Below are positions 1 through 10,311 of a stretch of DNA of 64,000 nt, piece by piece (positions within the stretch are counted from its first letter, which is position 1; the number at the start of each line of letters is the position of its first letter). The notes below the pieces were generated by a model that ran no database searches, had not been told where the DNA came from, and was given only the letters and a program-made list of their open reading frames with translations. Position numbers and translations under genes: made by a program. This DNA comes from Erythroxylum novogranatense (taxonomy: Eukaryota > Streptophyta > Magnoliopsida > Malpighiales > Erythroxylaceae): the NCBI GenBank assembly GCA_029891385.1, contig CM057230.1:14707372-14771371 (forward strand), read 5' to 3'.

Positions 1-60
1 TTTGGGAGTGATCTAAATTGAATAGAATGGATTATATATCAGAAGATCTGGAAATTCTGG

Positions 61-305
61 GTTTCGGATGCAATTCTGGGTTTGCACGTCGCGACATGTG
101 ATCAACACGTCGCGGCGAGCAAGTCCTGCTTCACACGCCGCGAGGTGGGCGATGCACGCCGCGGCGAGTGAAATTCTTCTGCATGTCGCGACGAGCAAGG
201 ACGCAAGCCACGACGAGCAGAGGCGGATTTGCCGTTGGGAGAGCCGCGCATGCGTCGCGGCGAAAGTGAGGAGACTCGCGGCGGCGAGCGATCATGCCCT
301 ACGGC
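61..305 (+). repeat. CpG-rich islet of short degenerate repeats in A LTR
   Basis: This block is rich in words such as GTCGCGACG, CGCCGCGGCGAG and CGAGCAAG, repeated irregularly about every 20-30 bases. It sits inside an otherwise AT-rich LTR. The homologous blocks at about 6886-7085 and 13266-13485 differ from it mainly by CG to TG or CA changes, as expected from deamination of methylated CpG. Confidence 0.7.
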
Positions 306-803
306 GAGGAGCCCAATTACCCGAAATTGAATTGTTTGTTTTAATTGATAATTTTGAGGTTAAATTCTTAATGGATTGGTGAGTGATTGATTGATCTTGA
401 TTTAGAGACTAAGAATTGCAATTTAGAAGAATGAAATTACGGACTTTAATTCGGTGGTTCTCGAAATCGGATAGTGATCGAATAGTGAATTGGATTTTGA
501 TTTAAGTATAGTTCTTGTGTCTTGGAATTTGATTTTAGAGAATGCGGAACTTAGTCAATTGAATTATGGTGATTAAGAATTTCAATCTTTTAGAGGAATG
601 AGAGTGAGATTGGAAAATTCGGGAATAATGTCGAAAATGTCATAACATGTATAGTACATAATTTATTCGCTACATATGCATTAATGACTATTGCAAATTG
701 TACAATTAGTAATGTTTTTGTATTCTGATTGTTATAGAGGCTCAAGTGGAGCGTTGATCCTCCGACATAGCAGAGACTTCTCGGCAGTGCAGGAAGTTTA
801 GAG

Positions 804-1427
804 GTGAGTAACCTAGTTGGTTCCTCAATCTCTGATTTGTCAAATGCTCTGTGTGCACTATCTGTGTATATGAATTGAATGATTTGTTTGACTTAAATAA
901 ATATTGTTGAATGAAATGTGCTATTGTGAAATTGTGAACGCATGCTAGAAATTGAGCTGAAATTAGTAATTAACAGTTGTGACTGGAGCAATTTCTAATT
1001 GGAGCTATAAGCTCAACCACTATGAAATGGAGCCTAAGGCCCGAAAGGGAATAGTGCATACCCAGAGGGCTCTCCTATCCCTAATGCGCGTGGGCAGTAG
1101 TGCATACCCAGAGGGCTCTCCTACCCCTAATACGCGATTACTGTTTGATGTGCCCGAAATGGGGACTGATCTTGGCCTTGATCAACACTCTTGAGATAAA
1201 ATAGAAAAAAAATGCCATGCACTAAGTATCTGATTGTGTTGCAATCCTTGAATAGGGTTAAATGTGTATGTGTGATAATTGTTTAGTGAAGTTTTTGACT
1301 TGCTGTTCTAAATGTGTTGTTGTGTTGATTTGTACGCAATTTGCGTAATGCATGAATTGGGTGAAATATCGATGATGGTTTCTCATTGAGTTCGTAAACT
1401 CACCCAACATTGCAATTATTTTTTCAG
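804..1427 (+). other. Putative intron inside A LTR copy 1
   Basis: The donor-like site is GAG|GTGAGTAACC at 804 and the acceptor-like site is a T-rich run ending TTTTCAG|G at 1427, giving 624 bases. The same donor and acceptor pair occurs at the matching place in the other A copies, and equivalent pairs occur in the LTRs of B, C, D, E, F and G. Splicing is inferred from consensus and conservation only. Confidence 0.5.
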
Positions 1428-1798
1428 GACAACAGTAGTTGACTCCTAGCTCCAGTTAGCGAGACTTTTCCTGTTGTGTGAGTACTGGCGAGAGTCGCAT
1501 GGCTCACAGGTTGGTCAGCTGGGATCTTTTGGGGATGATTTAGTTAGGAGTTATTGTAATTCCTTTTGGATTTGCGCAGTATGTAATCATGACAGGATGG
1601 TGTAATTATGGTTTTAAGAAATGAAATGAGAAGTATCTTTGGGTTTCAAAATTTACTGAAATTGTCATTACAGTTTTATTATATTGATGCCATGTGGATT
1701 TAGAAATGATCGAATCATAGTGCACCCTCATCATAGGTTATGTATCGGAATGACCTACGAGCGTCCTGGTGCGTACCCTACGGTAAAGGGGCGCTACA

Positions 1799-2725
1799 TG
1801 ATTCAATTGACTACTTTCAAGGGTTTTGAAGGATTTGATGAAATGGGTATAATTGTTTGAATTCTTTATGTTTGATTGATTGAGATTTCAATATGTGAAT
1901 TTGCTTATTTATGAGATTGATTGATTGTATTGAGAATGCATTTGAATTGTTATATGAATGTATGCAAATTTGTGAATGTGAATGTGTCGAGTACAACACA
2001 ATATGAAAAATTGAAAAATTGAATTTTCCAAATGTGCCTTCGGGCAATTTGATCTTTCAAGCATGAATATGTGCTATATGGGTTTGGTTAGGTTGCCTAA
2101 GTAGAGTCAGTGCACTGGTATCATTTTTAAAGCCTTCTCTCGGCAGCCCGCTAGAGGCATTGGAGTTCCGATTTTGGACTCCCATAAGTCACGGTTACAC
2201 CGGACCGCTAAGCGGGAATGTGTAGTACGTTGCGTTCACGGCTGCATAGGACCGCTATGCGGGAATGTGCAGTACGTTTCGTTTTGGACCGACCCAAATC
2301 ATTTTGATGTGTTATGTGTTTTGGTTTATGTTTTTGTCGTGATGCATTCATGTTTTTAAGTTGACCATGAAATGTGAAAGATTTGTGAATTTTGAGAAGT
2401 GAGAAATTGAAAGTTGCAAACGTGAGATTTTTTAAATGTCTTATGAAGATTTTGAAAAGTTGGAAGGATCGAGAAATAAGCTTTTGAAGAGTTTCTGCGG
2501 TGAAATGTTTATAAATGACTAACGTCTTGAAAATGATTTTTGCTTATGGTTCATTGTATAAACATGTTATCCACGAGCAATAAGCTCACCCCCCTTCATT
2601 CCCATCCACAGGTGATGACAAGAAGATCGGGTGAAAGCAAATGAGGGTTTTCGTTTGTATGGGTTCCTATTGGATTATTGTTAAGTTTAGAATATTATTG
2701 AGAAATTTAGAATCATTGTACTTGT
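1799..2725 (+). repeat. G2 LTR fragment, tandem copy 0
   Basis: The sequence just after the A LTR end matches 8564-9490 and 38065-38990. It resembles, in reverse complement, the middle of solo LTR G (about 56.7-57.6 kb), sharing the CTTCGGGCAATTTGA block, the GTCAGTGCACTG block and the GCTCACCCCC...CCACAG block. It is the right-hand flank of the original A insertion. Two small hairpin-capable palindromes, CCGCTAAGCGG at 2205-2215 and CCGCTATGCGG at 2252-2262, lie in an imperfect direct repeat. An intron-acceptor-like CCATCCACAG|GTGATG ends at 2611. Confidence 0.75.
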
Positions 2726-2735
2726 AATCTCTTTT

Positions 2736-3446
2736 ATGAGTGCCCTGAGGTTGATGCAGGGAGGTTGTGAGGCGTATTTGGCTCATGTGGTGGATTCCAG
2801 AGTTGAGCAGCGGTTGCAAGATATTCCCATGATTAGGGAATTTTCAGATGTGTTTTTTGATGAGTTACCGGGGTTGCCGCAGGATCGGGAGACGGAGTTC
2901 TCGATTGACCTCGTTCCAGGTACCGCTCCTATATCTATACCTCCATATAGGATGGCACCGGTGGAACTGAGGGAGCTTAAGGCTCAGTTGCAGGAACTTC
3001 TGGAGAAGGGGTTTATTAGGCCCAGTGTTTCGCCGTGGGGAGCTCCAGTGCTGATTGTGAAGAAGAAGGACGGGACTTTGAGGTTGTGCATCGATTATAG
3101 GCAGTTGAATCGGGTGACAGTCAAGAATAAATATATACTGCCTAGGATCGATGATTTGTTTGATCAGTTGCAGGGGGCTCAGGTATTTACTAAGTTGGAT
3201 CCGAGGTCAAGATATTATCAGTTGACGATAGCAAAGGCCGATGTGCCTAAGAGTGCTTTTTGGAGCAGGTACGGGCATTTCGAGTTCTTAGTTATGCCGT
3301 TTGGGTTAACTAATGCCCCGACAGCCTTCATGGCCTTGATGAATAAGGTCTTTCAGCCCTACCTAGATTAGTTCGTGATTGTATTTATCGATGACATTCT
3401 GGTGTTCTCGAGGAGTAGATAGGAGCATGCGGAGCAGCTGAGGATC
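2736..3446 (+). pseudogene. Element A unit 1: protease tail and reverse transcriptase
   Basis: This is a Ty3/gypsy reverse transcriptase fragment that once copied element RNA into DNA. Visible motifs in order are [11 protein letters not shown] (linker after protease), [64 protein letters not shown] and, after a stop, the catalytic FIDD box. In-frame TAG codons at 3369-3371 (where Gln is expected just before FVIVFIDD) and 3420-3422 kill it. The first is shared with unit 2 at 9760-9762, the second is not. The ATG at 2736 is incidental: frame and homology begin at a duplication junction, so gag and most of the protease are missing. Confidence 0.9.
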
Positions 3447-4370
3447 GTGCTGCAGGTTATGAGAGAGAGGCAATTGTATGCCAAATTCACAAAATGTGAA
3501 TTTTGGCTGGATGAGGTGGTGTTCTTAGGCCACATTGTTTCTGGTGAGGGTATCCAGGTGGACCCTCACAAGATTGAGGCAGTGAGGAATTTGGAGATCC
3601 CGAGGAATGTATCAGAGGTTCGAAGTTTCCTCGGATTAGCAGGTTATTACCGAAGGTTTGTCAAGGGATTTTCAGTGATCACAGCCTCTCTGACAAAACT
3701 TCTGAGAAAGAATGTGGCCTTCAGATGGACTGAGAAGTGTCTGAGGAGTTTTGAGGAGCTTAAACATCGGTTGACTACAGCACCGGTGTTAGCTTTGCCT
3801 TCGGGGACTGGAGGTTTTGAGTTATTCAGTGATGCTTCGCAGCAGGGACTGGATAGTGTTCTGATGCAACATGGGAGAGTTATAGCTTATGCCTCGAGAC
3901 AGTTGAGGTCTCACGAGGTGAATTACCCAGTGCATGACTTGGATTTAGCATCAGTGGTGTTTGCTTTGAAGATCTGGAGACATTATTTATATGGTGAGAC
4001 GTTCCAGATCTTCACTGATCATAAGAGTTTGCGGTATTTGCTGAGTCAGAGAGAGCTGAAGCTGAGACAGAAGAGATGGATTGAGCTGTTGAAGGATTAT
4101 GACTGCACGATTGAGTATCATCCAGGGAAGGCCAATGTGGTGGTAGACGCATTGAGCAAGAGATCTCATATCAGTGCAGCTCATATTCAGATTGGGAGAT
4201 TGCCTAGCCTAATTCAGTTGAGAGTTCTTAATGTACAGATGGATTTGGCTCAGGATGGAGCTCTGATTGCTACTTTGAGGCTTAGGCCGATGTTGCTTGA
4301 TAGGATCAGGAGAGTTCAGGACCAGGATTCAGTGTTAGTGAGACTGATGGATAGAGCTAGATCTGAATAG
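3447..4370 (+). pseudogene. Element A unit 1: RT end and RNase H
   Basis: This continues the reverse transcriptase frame. It has the RT tail ([20 protein letters not shown]), the [11 protein letters not shown] connection motif and an RNase H domain with [19 protein letters not shown] and [20 protein letters not shown]. In the second RNase H catalytic position this copy reads HDLDLAS where unit 2 has HDLELAV, an E-to-D change plus an extra residue. A TAG at 4368-4370, where unit 2 has CAG, ends the frame; the same frame resumes immediately with integrase sequence. It is a dead chromovirus polyprotein fragment. Confidence 0.88.
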
Positions 4371-4385
4371 GATTCGAAGTTTGAG

Positions 4386-5667
4386 TTGAGAGATGGGAAG
4401 TTGTGGATGGGGCAGAGATTGTGTGTACCTGATGTGGATGATCTGAGGCGTGAGATTTTGGAGGAGGCTCATGTGGCTGCCTATGCCATGCATCTTGGTA
4501 CTACCAAGATGTATCGCACTCTTAAGTTTCATTTCTGGTGGCCAGGTATGAAGAGGCAGATGGCAGAGTTTATTTCTCGGTGTTACCTGCCAGCAGGTTA
4601 AGGCTGAGCACCAGGCCCCAGTTGGGAGAGTGCATTCGTTACCCATTTCGAAGTAGAAATGATATCGAATTACGATGGATTTCATTATGGGGTTGCCTAA
4701 GACGTCGAAGCAACATGATGCGATCTGGGTCATAGTGGACCGGTTGACTAAATCGGTCCACTTATTGCCAATGAAGGAGAGCAATACTCTCGATCAGTTG
4801 AGCCAGAAGTATGTGGCAGAGATTGTGAGACTGCATGGGGTCTCGGTGTCGATTGTCTCTGACAGGGATCCCAGGTTTACTTCGAGGTTTTGGAGAAGTT
4901 TACAGTCTGCTATGGGTACGAGGTTGAACTTCAGCACAGCATTTCATCCTCAGACAGATGGGCAGAGTGAGAGGACGATTAAGACTGTCGAAGATATGTT
5001 CCGAGCTTGTGTATTGGAGTTTCGAGGTGCATAGGATCAGTATTTGGCTCTGGTAGAGTTTGCTTATAATAATCAGTACCAGAGCAGTATAGGGATGGCA
5101 CTGTATGAGGCGTTATATGGGAGGCAGTGTAGATCACCTCTTTACTGGGATGAAGAGGGTATGCGGATGTTAGAGGGTCCCGGGTTGATCCAGGATACAG
5201 TGCATAAGGTGAGATTGATCCGGAGTCACATTAAGGCAGCTCAGGACAGGCAGAAGAGCTATGTGGATCAGCATCGGCGAGAGATGGAGTACAGTGTTGG
5301 AGATAGGGTTTTCCTCCGAGTGTCACCTTGGAGAGGAGTGCTGAGATTTGGCTATAAGGGCAAATTGAGTCCTCGGTATATCGGTCCGTATGAGATTACT
5401 GAGAGGATTGGACCTTTGGCGTACAGATTGGCATTACCGAGTGACATGTCCCAGCTGCACGACGTCTTCCATGTGAGTATGCTCCGGAGATACCGATCAG
5501 ACCCGACTCATGTGATTACGGTTCAGGAGATAAAGGTGGCCAGTGATTTGAGTTATGTAGAGGAGCCGGTACAGATTATTGGATCGCGGGTCAAGCAGTT
5601 GAGGAGTAGGGTGATTCCATTGGTGAAAGTCCTTTGGAAGAACCACTCTACTAAGGATGCAACTTAG
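4386..5667 (+). pseudogene. Element A unit 1: integrase with chromodomain
   Basis: The integrase zinc-binding domain ([18 protein letters not shown]) runs to about 4585, where an indel destroys the CXXC half: unit 2 reads CLTCQQIK there. Stops follow at about 4650, and the frame changes. The catalytic core from 4675 keeps [20 protein letters not shown] and the SERTIKT glutamate of the DDE triad. A TAG at 5032-5034 stands where unit 2 has TGG. The C-terminus contains the GKLSPRYIGPYEI module and a diverged group II chromodomain (YVEEPVQIIGSRVKQLRSR ... LVKVLWKN), placing the element in the Tekay/Del chromoviruses, whose chromodomain is thought to guide insertion to heterochromatin. Confidence 0.9.
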
Positions 5668-5748
5668 GAGACTGAGGAGCACATAAGGAGGCAGTACCCT
5701 CATCTATTCGATCAGACAGGTGTGAAATTTCGGGACGAAATTTTTATT

Positions 5749-5761
5749 AGGATGGGAGAAT
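5749..5761 (+). other. Polypurine tract before A LTR copy 2
   Basis: The purine-rich AGGATGGGAGAA lies directly before the LTR start TGTAACATCCCG, following the conserved TTTCGGGACGAAATTTTTAT tail. This is the plus-strand primer position of gypsy elements. The same layout is present at 12130-12142 and, inverted, at 30947-30957. Confidence 0.8.
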
Positions 5762-6324
5762 TGTAACATCCCGTTACCAATGTGAAGGGCATATTGGTAA
5801 TTCGGATGGATTAGGATTGAATGTATGCATACTTTGATTGGCACATGCAATTTAGCCTCTATAAATGTTGATAAATGCTTATTATTGCACTAGCATATGT
5901 ATGTACATACATGTATGACAATTTCCCGATTAAATTGTGCAAATTGGAAAATTTGATGAAAATTGTGCGGATAGGGTTGGATTATAGAATTGGAGTGAAA
6001 ATTGGAATTCTAGGGTTTTGAATTATGAAATTGGAGTGTAGGATTAGGTGTTGCCTAATTTTGAGGATTTATAGGAATTTTTCTGGAATTTTTAGAGTTA
6101 TAGGTCCGGACCGAAAAATTGGCTTAATGACTGATTAATTGGATTCCAGTTTCGAAATTGATTGACAATTGGTACAAAATAATTTGAGTATGATTTTAGG
6201 ATTTATTATTTTTAATCTTTGCGAACTTGGGAGAAAATTTGAATAAGAATTGGATTTTTAAACCCTAAGAATTAGGCATGTGGCTAGAGATTTGCCAAAC
6301 ATGCCCTTAGCTTTAAATTCCTAA

Positions 6325-6332
6325 TATAAAAA
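6325..6332 (+). promoter_or_regulatory. TATA-like box in A LTR copy 2
   Basis: TATAAAAA is followed immediately by CCCTAATC, forming a plant telo-box-like AAACCCTAA. The next 30-50 bases turn pyrimidine-rich, as around plant start sites. It is conserved at 12705 in copy 3. Confidence 0.5.
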
Positions 6333-6885
6333 CCCTAATCTTTGAGTATTGCTCCCACGATCTTCTTTGTCTTTGAAAGAGCTTTTCACTTTCGTTATTC
6401 TCTTCTCCTTCGTGATCCATCATCATCTTTGCATTCTGTTTCCATTTGCTTCTCTTAAATTGCTCCATTCGTCATCTTCAACCTAGCTTAAGCCTTGGAT
6501 TTGAGGAAATGATTTTTGGTGGAGAAAGAGGAGATTGTCGTGGGTGAGGTTTAGCTTGGAAATTGGAGTATTTTGAATGTTTTGAGGATTTGCAAGGATT
6601 AATCAAGTAAGTTTGTACTTCCTTATGTTTTAAGTTGTTTGTTTTGATCTTTGAATTGAGTTATTAATTGTTGAGAAATTTGTGAGTTTCGAATGAGGTA
6701 GGTTTTGGAAATATGTTGTTTTGGATTTGGGTATTTGAGAGAAAATGAATATTTGATGAATTTGAGGTTAGAAATGAGTTGGGTTTAGTGTTTTAAATGG
6801 TTTGGGAGTGATCTAAATTGAATTGAATGGATTATATATCAGAAGATCTGGAAATTCTGGGTTTCGGATGCAATTCTGGGTTTGC

Positions 6886-7085
6886 ACGTCGCGACGTGTG
6901 ATGAACACGCCGTGGCGAGCAAGTCCTGCTTCACACGCCGCGAGGTGGGCGATGCACGTCACGGCGAGTGAAATTCTTCCACACGTCACGACGAGCAAGG
7001 ACGCACGCCGTGAGAGCAGAAGCGGATTCGCCGTTGGGAGAGCCATGCGTCGCAGCGAAAGCGAGGAGACTCATCGCGGCGAGGA
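6886..7085 (+). repeat. CpG-rich islet in A LTR copy 2
   Basis: This is homologous to 61-305, with words such as CACGTCGCGACG, CACGCCGCGAGG and GTCGCAGCG. It shows more CG to TG or CA changes than copy 1 in places, for example CACGTCACGGCG, consistent with decay of a formerly methylated CpG cluster. Confidence 0.65.
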
Positions 7086-7578
7086 GCCCAATTACCCGAA
7101 ATTGAATTGTTTGTTTTAATTGATAATTTTGAGGTTAAATTCTTAATGGATTGGTGAGTGATTGATTGATCTTGATTTAGAGACTAAGAATTGCAATTTA
7201 GAAGAATGAAATTACGGAATTTAATTCGGTGGTTCTCGAAATCGGATAGTGATCGAATAGTGAATTGGATTTCGATTTAAGGATAGTTCTTGTGTCTTTG
7301 AATTTGATTTTAGAGAATGCGGAACTTAGTCAATTGAATTATGGTGATTAAGAATTTCAATCTTTTAGAGGAATGAGAGTGAGATTGGAAAATTCGGGAA
7401 TAATGTCGAAAATGTCATAACATGTATAGTACATAATTTATTTGCTACATATGCATTAATGACTATTGCAAATTGTACAATTAGTAATGTTTTTGTATTC
7501 TGATTGTTATAGAGGCTCAAGTGGAGCGTCGATCCTCCGACGTGTGAGAGACTTCCGGCGATGTCAGGAAGTTTAGAG

Positions 7579-8193
7579 GTGAGTAACCTAGTTGGTTCAT
7601 CAATCTCTGATTTGTCAAATGCTCTGTGTGCACTATCTGTGTATATGAATTGAATGATTTGTTTGACTTAAATCAATACTGTTGAATGAAATGTGCGATT
7701 GTGAAATTGTGACCGCATGCTAGAAATTGAGCTGAAATTAGTAATTAACAGTTGTGATTGGAGCAATTTCTAATTGGAGCTATAAGCTCGACCACTTGTG
7801 AAATGGGGCCTAAGGCGAAAGAATAATACATACCGGAGGTTCTCCTATCCCTAATGCGCGGCAAGTAGTGCATACCCAGAGGGCTCTCCTACCCCTAATA
7901 CGCGATTACTGTTTGATGTGCCCGAAATGGGATTATACTAACGCCCAGTCACAACACTGAGATAAAATAGAAAAAAAATGCCATGCATTAAGTATCTGAT
8001 TGTGTTGCAATCCTTGAATAGGGTTAAATGTGTATGTGTGATAATTGTTTAGTGAAGTTTCTGACTTGCTGTTCTAAATGTGTTATTGTGTTGATTTGTA
8101 CGCAATTTGCGTAATGCATGAATTGGGTGAACCATCGATGATGGTTTCTCATTCAGTTCGCAAACTCACCCAACATTGCAATTATTTTTTCAG
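7579..8193 (+). other. Putative intron inside A LTR copy 2
   Basis: Donor GAG|GTGAGTAACC lies at 7579, and the acceptor TATTTTTTCAG|GG ends at 8193 (615 bases). It corresponds exactly to 804-1427 and 13979-14599. Supported by consensus and conservation only. Confidence 0.5.
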
Positions 8194-8563
8194 GGCAGTA
8201 GTAGTTGACTCCTAGCTCCAGTTAGCGAGACTTTTCCTGTTGTGTGAGTACTGGCGAGAGGCGCATGGCTCACAGGTTGGTCAGTTGGGATCTTTTGGGG
8301 ATGATTTAGTTAGGAGTTATTGTAATTCCTTTTGGATTTGCGCAGTATGTAATCATGACAGGATGGTGTAATTATGGTTTTAAAAAATGAAATGAGAAGT
8401 ATCTTCTGGTTTCAAAATTTACTGAAATTGTCATTACAGTTTTATTATATTGATGCCATGTGGATTTAGAAATGATCGAATCATAGTGCACCCTCATCAT
8501 AGGTTATGTGTCGGAATGACCTACGGGCGTCCTGGTGCGTACTCTAAGGTAAGGGGCACTACA

Positions 8564-9490
8564 TGATTCAATTGACTACTTTCAAGGGGTTTGAAGGATT
8601 TGATGAAATGGGTATAATTGTTTGAATTCTTTATGTTTGATTGATTGAGATTTCAATATGCGAATTTGCTTATTTATGAGATTGATTGATTGTATTGAGA
8701 ATGCATTTGAATTGTTATATGAATGTATGCAAATTTGTGAATGTGAATGTGTCGAGTACGACACAATATGAAAATATGAAAAATTGAATTTTTGAATTGT
8801 GCCTTCGGGCAATTTGATCTTTCAAGCATGAATATGTGCTATATGGGTTTGGTTAGGTCGCCTAAGTAGAGTCAGTGCACTGGTATCATTTTTAAAACCT
8901 TCTCCCGGCTGCCCGCTAGAGGCATTGGAGTTCTGATTTTGTACTCCCATAAGTCACGGCTACACCGGACCGCTAAGCGGGAATGTGTAGTACGTTGCAT
9001 TCACGGCTGTACAGGACCGCTATGCGGGAATGTGCAGTATGTTCCGTTTTGGACCGATCTAAACCATTTTGATGTGTTATGTGTTTTTGTTTATGTTTAT
9101 GTCGTGATGCATTCATGTTTTTAAGTTGACCATGAAATGTGAAAGATTTGTGAATTTTGAGAAGTGAGAAATTGAAAGTTGCAAACGTGAGATTTTGGAA
9201 ATGTCTTATGAAGATTTTGAAAAGTTGGAAGGATCGAGAAATAAGCTTTTGAAGAGTTTCTGCGGTGAAATGTTTATAAATGACTAACGTCTTGAAAATG
9301 ATTTTTTCTTATGGTTCATTGTATAAACATGTTATCCACGAGCAATAAGCTCACCCCCCTTCATTCCCATCCACAGGTGATGAGAAGAAGATCGGGTGAA
9401 AGCAAATGAGGGTTTTCGTTTGTATGGGTTCCTATTGGATTATTGTTAAGTTTAGAATGTTATTGAGAAATTTAGAATCATTGTACTTGT
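8564..9490 (+). repeat. G2 LTR fragment, tandem copy 1
   Basis: This is near-identical to 1799-2725 and 38065-38990. It ends at the duplication junction, where ATTGTACTTGT gives way to GACCTCTTTTATGAGTGCCC, the start of the unit 2 pol fragment. Confidence 0.8.
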
Positions 9491-9500
9491 GACCTCTTTT

Positions 9501-10284
9501 ATGAGTGCCCTGAGGTTGATGCAGGGAGATTGTGAGGCGTATTTGGCTCATGTGGTGGATTCCAGAGTTGAGCAGGGGTTGCAGGATATTCCCGTGATCA
9601 GAAAATTTTCAGATGTGTATAGCAAAGGCCAATGTGCCTAAGAGTGCTTTTAGGAGCAGGTACGGGCATTTCGAGTTCTTAGTTATGCCGTTCGGGTTGA
9701 CTAATGCCCCGGCAGCCTTCATGGCCTTGATGACTAAGGTCTTTCAGCCCTACCTGGATTAGTTCGTGATTGTATTTATCGATGACATTCTGGTGTTCTC
9801 GAGGAGTAGACAGGAGCAGCTGAGGATCGTGCTGCAGATTATGAGAGAGAGGCAATTGTATGCCAAATTCACAAAATGTGAATTTTGGTTGGATGAGGTG
9901 GTGTTCTTAGGCCACATTGAGTCTGGTGAGGGTATCCGGGTGGACCCTCACAAGATTGAGGCAGTGAGGAGTTGGGAGATCCTGAGGAATGTATCAGAGG
10001 TTCGAAGTTTCCTCGGATTAGCAAGTTATTACCGGAGGTTTGTCGAGGGATTTTCAGTGATCACAGCCCCTCTGACAAAACTTCTGAGAAAGAATGTGGC
10101 CTTCAGATGGACTGAGGAGTGTCAAAGGAGTTTTGAGGAGCTTAAACATCGGTTGGCTATGGCACTGGTGTTAGCTTTGCCATCGGGGACTGGAGGTTTT
10201 GAGGAATTCAGTGATGCTTCGCAGCAGGGACTGGATAGTGTTCTGATGCAACATGGGAGAGTTATAGCTTATGCCTCGAGATAG
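9501..10284 (+). pseudogene. Element A unit 2: truncated reverse transcriptase and RNase H start
   Basis: This opens like unit 1, but about 376 bases are missing at about 9616: sequence jumps from the codons of FSDV to those of [10 protein letters not shown]. The RT N-terminal fingers and palm up to [12 protein letters not shown] are thereby deleted. The catalytic FIDD box remains, preceded by the TAG at 9760-9762 that unit 1 also carries. [20 protein letters not shown], the [11 protein letters not shown] motif and the first RNase H aspartate (FSDASQQGL) follow. A TAG in the ASRQLR motif at about 10282 stops the frame. Confidence 0.88.
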
Positions 10285-10311
10285 TTGAGGCCTCACGAGG
10301 TGAATTAACCA

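Larger units (their letters stand above)
1..1798 (+). repeat. Element A LTR copy 1 (5'-truncated by window edge)
   Basis: Position 1 aligns with position 6803 of the second A LTR, so about 1.04 kb of this copy lies outside the window. It ends GGGGCGCTACA at 1798, matching the ends of the other A LTRs at 8563 and 38064. It belongs to the TGTAACATCCCG...CTACA class of long chromovirus LTRs and resembles the LTRs of elements D and F in layout. No primer-binding site follows; G2-type LTR sequence follows instead, because the segment is part of a tandem duplication. The end is fixed by comparison of the three copies. Confidence 0.85.
5762..8563 (+). repeat. Element A LTR copy 2 (complete, 2802 bp)
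   Basis: The LTR starts TGTAACATCCCG right after a polypurine tract and ends GGGGCACTACA. It contains a TATA-like box at 6325 beside an AAACCCTAA telo-box, a CpG-rich islet at about 6886-7085, and a putative intron at 7579-8193. A conserved block near 8098-8193 includes CCATCGATGATGG, capable of forming a hairpin. The start is fixed by the polypurine tract and the end by comparison with copies 1 and 3 and with the ends of D and F. Confidence 0.9.
2726..9490 (+). repeat. Tandem duplication unit 1 (pol - A LTR - G2 flank)
   Basis: At 2725/2726 the G2 sequence (ending ATTGTACTTGT) switches abruptly to A pol coding sequence. The identical switch occurs at 9490/9491. In the last copy, at 38990, the same G2 sequence runs on without switching. 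The repeating segment is therefore pol to LTR to G2 flank, 6.8 kb in this copy. Premature stops shared by the two pol copies show that the element was already dead when the duplication took place. Confidence 0.85.

Noticed and set aside
2105..2130. TGGTATCATTTT as a primer-binding site for element A
   Set aside because: Only TGGTATCA matches, it is 300 bases after the LTR end, and the same place in related LTR G reads differently; it is inside G2 LTR sequence.
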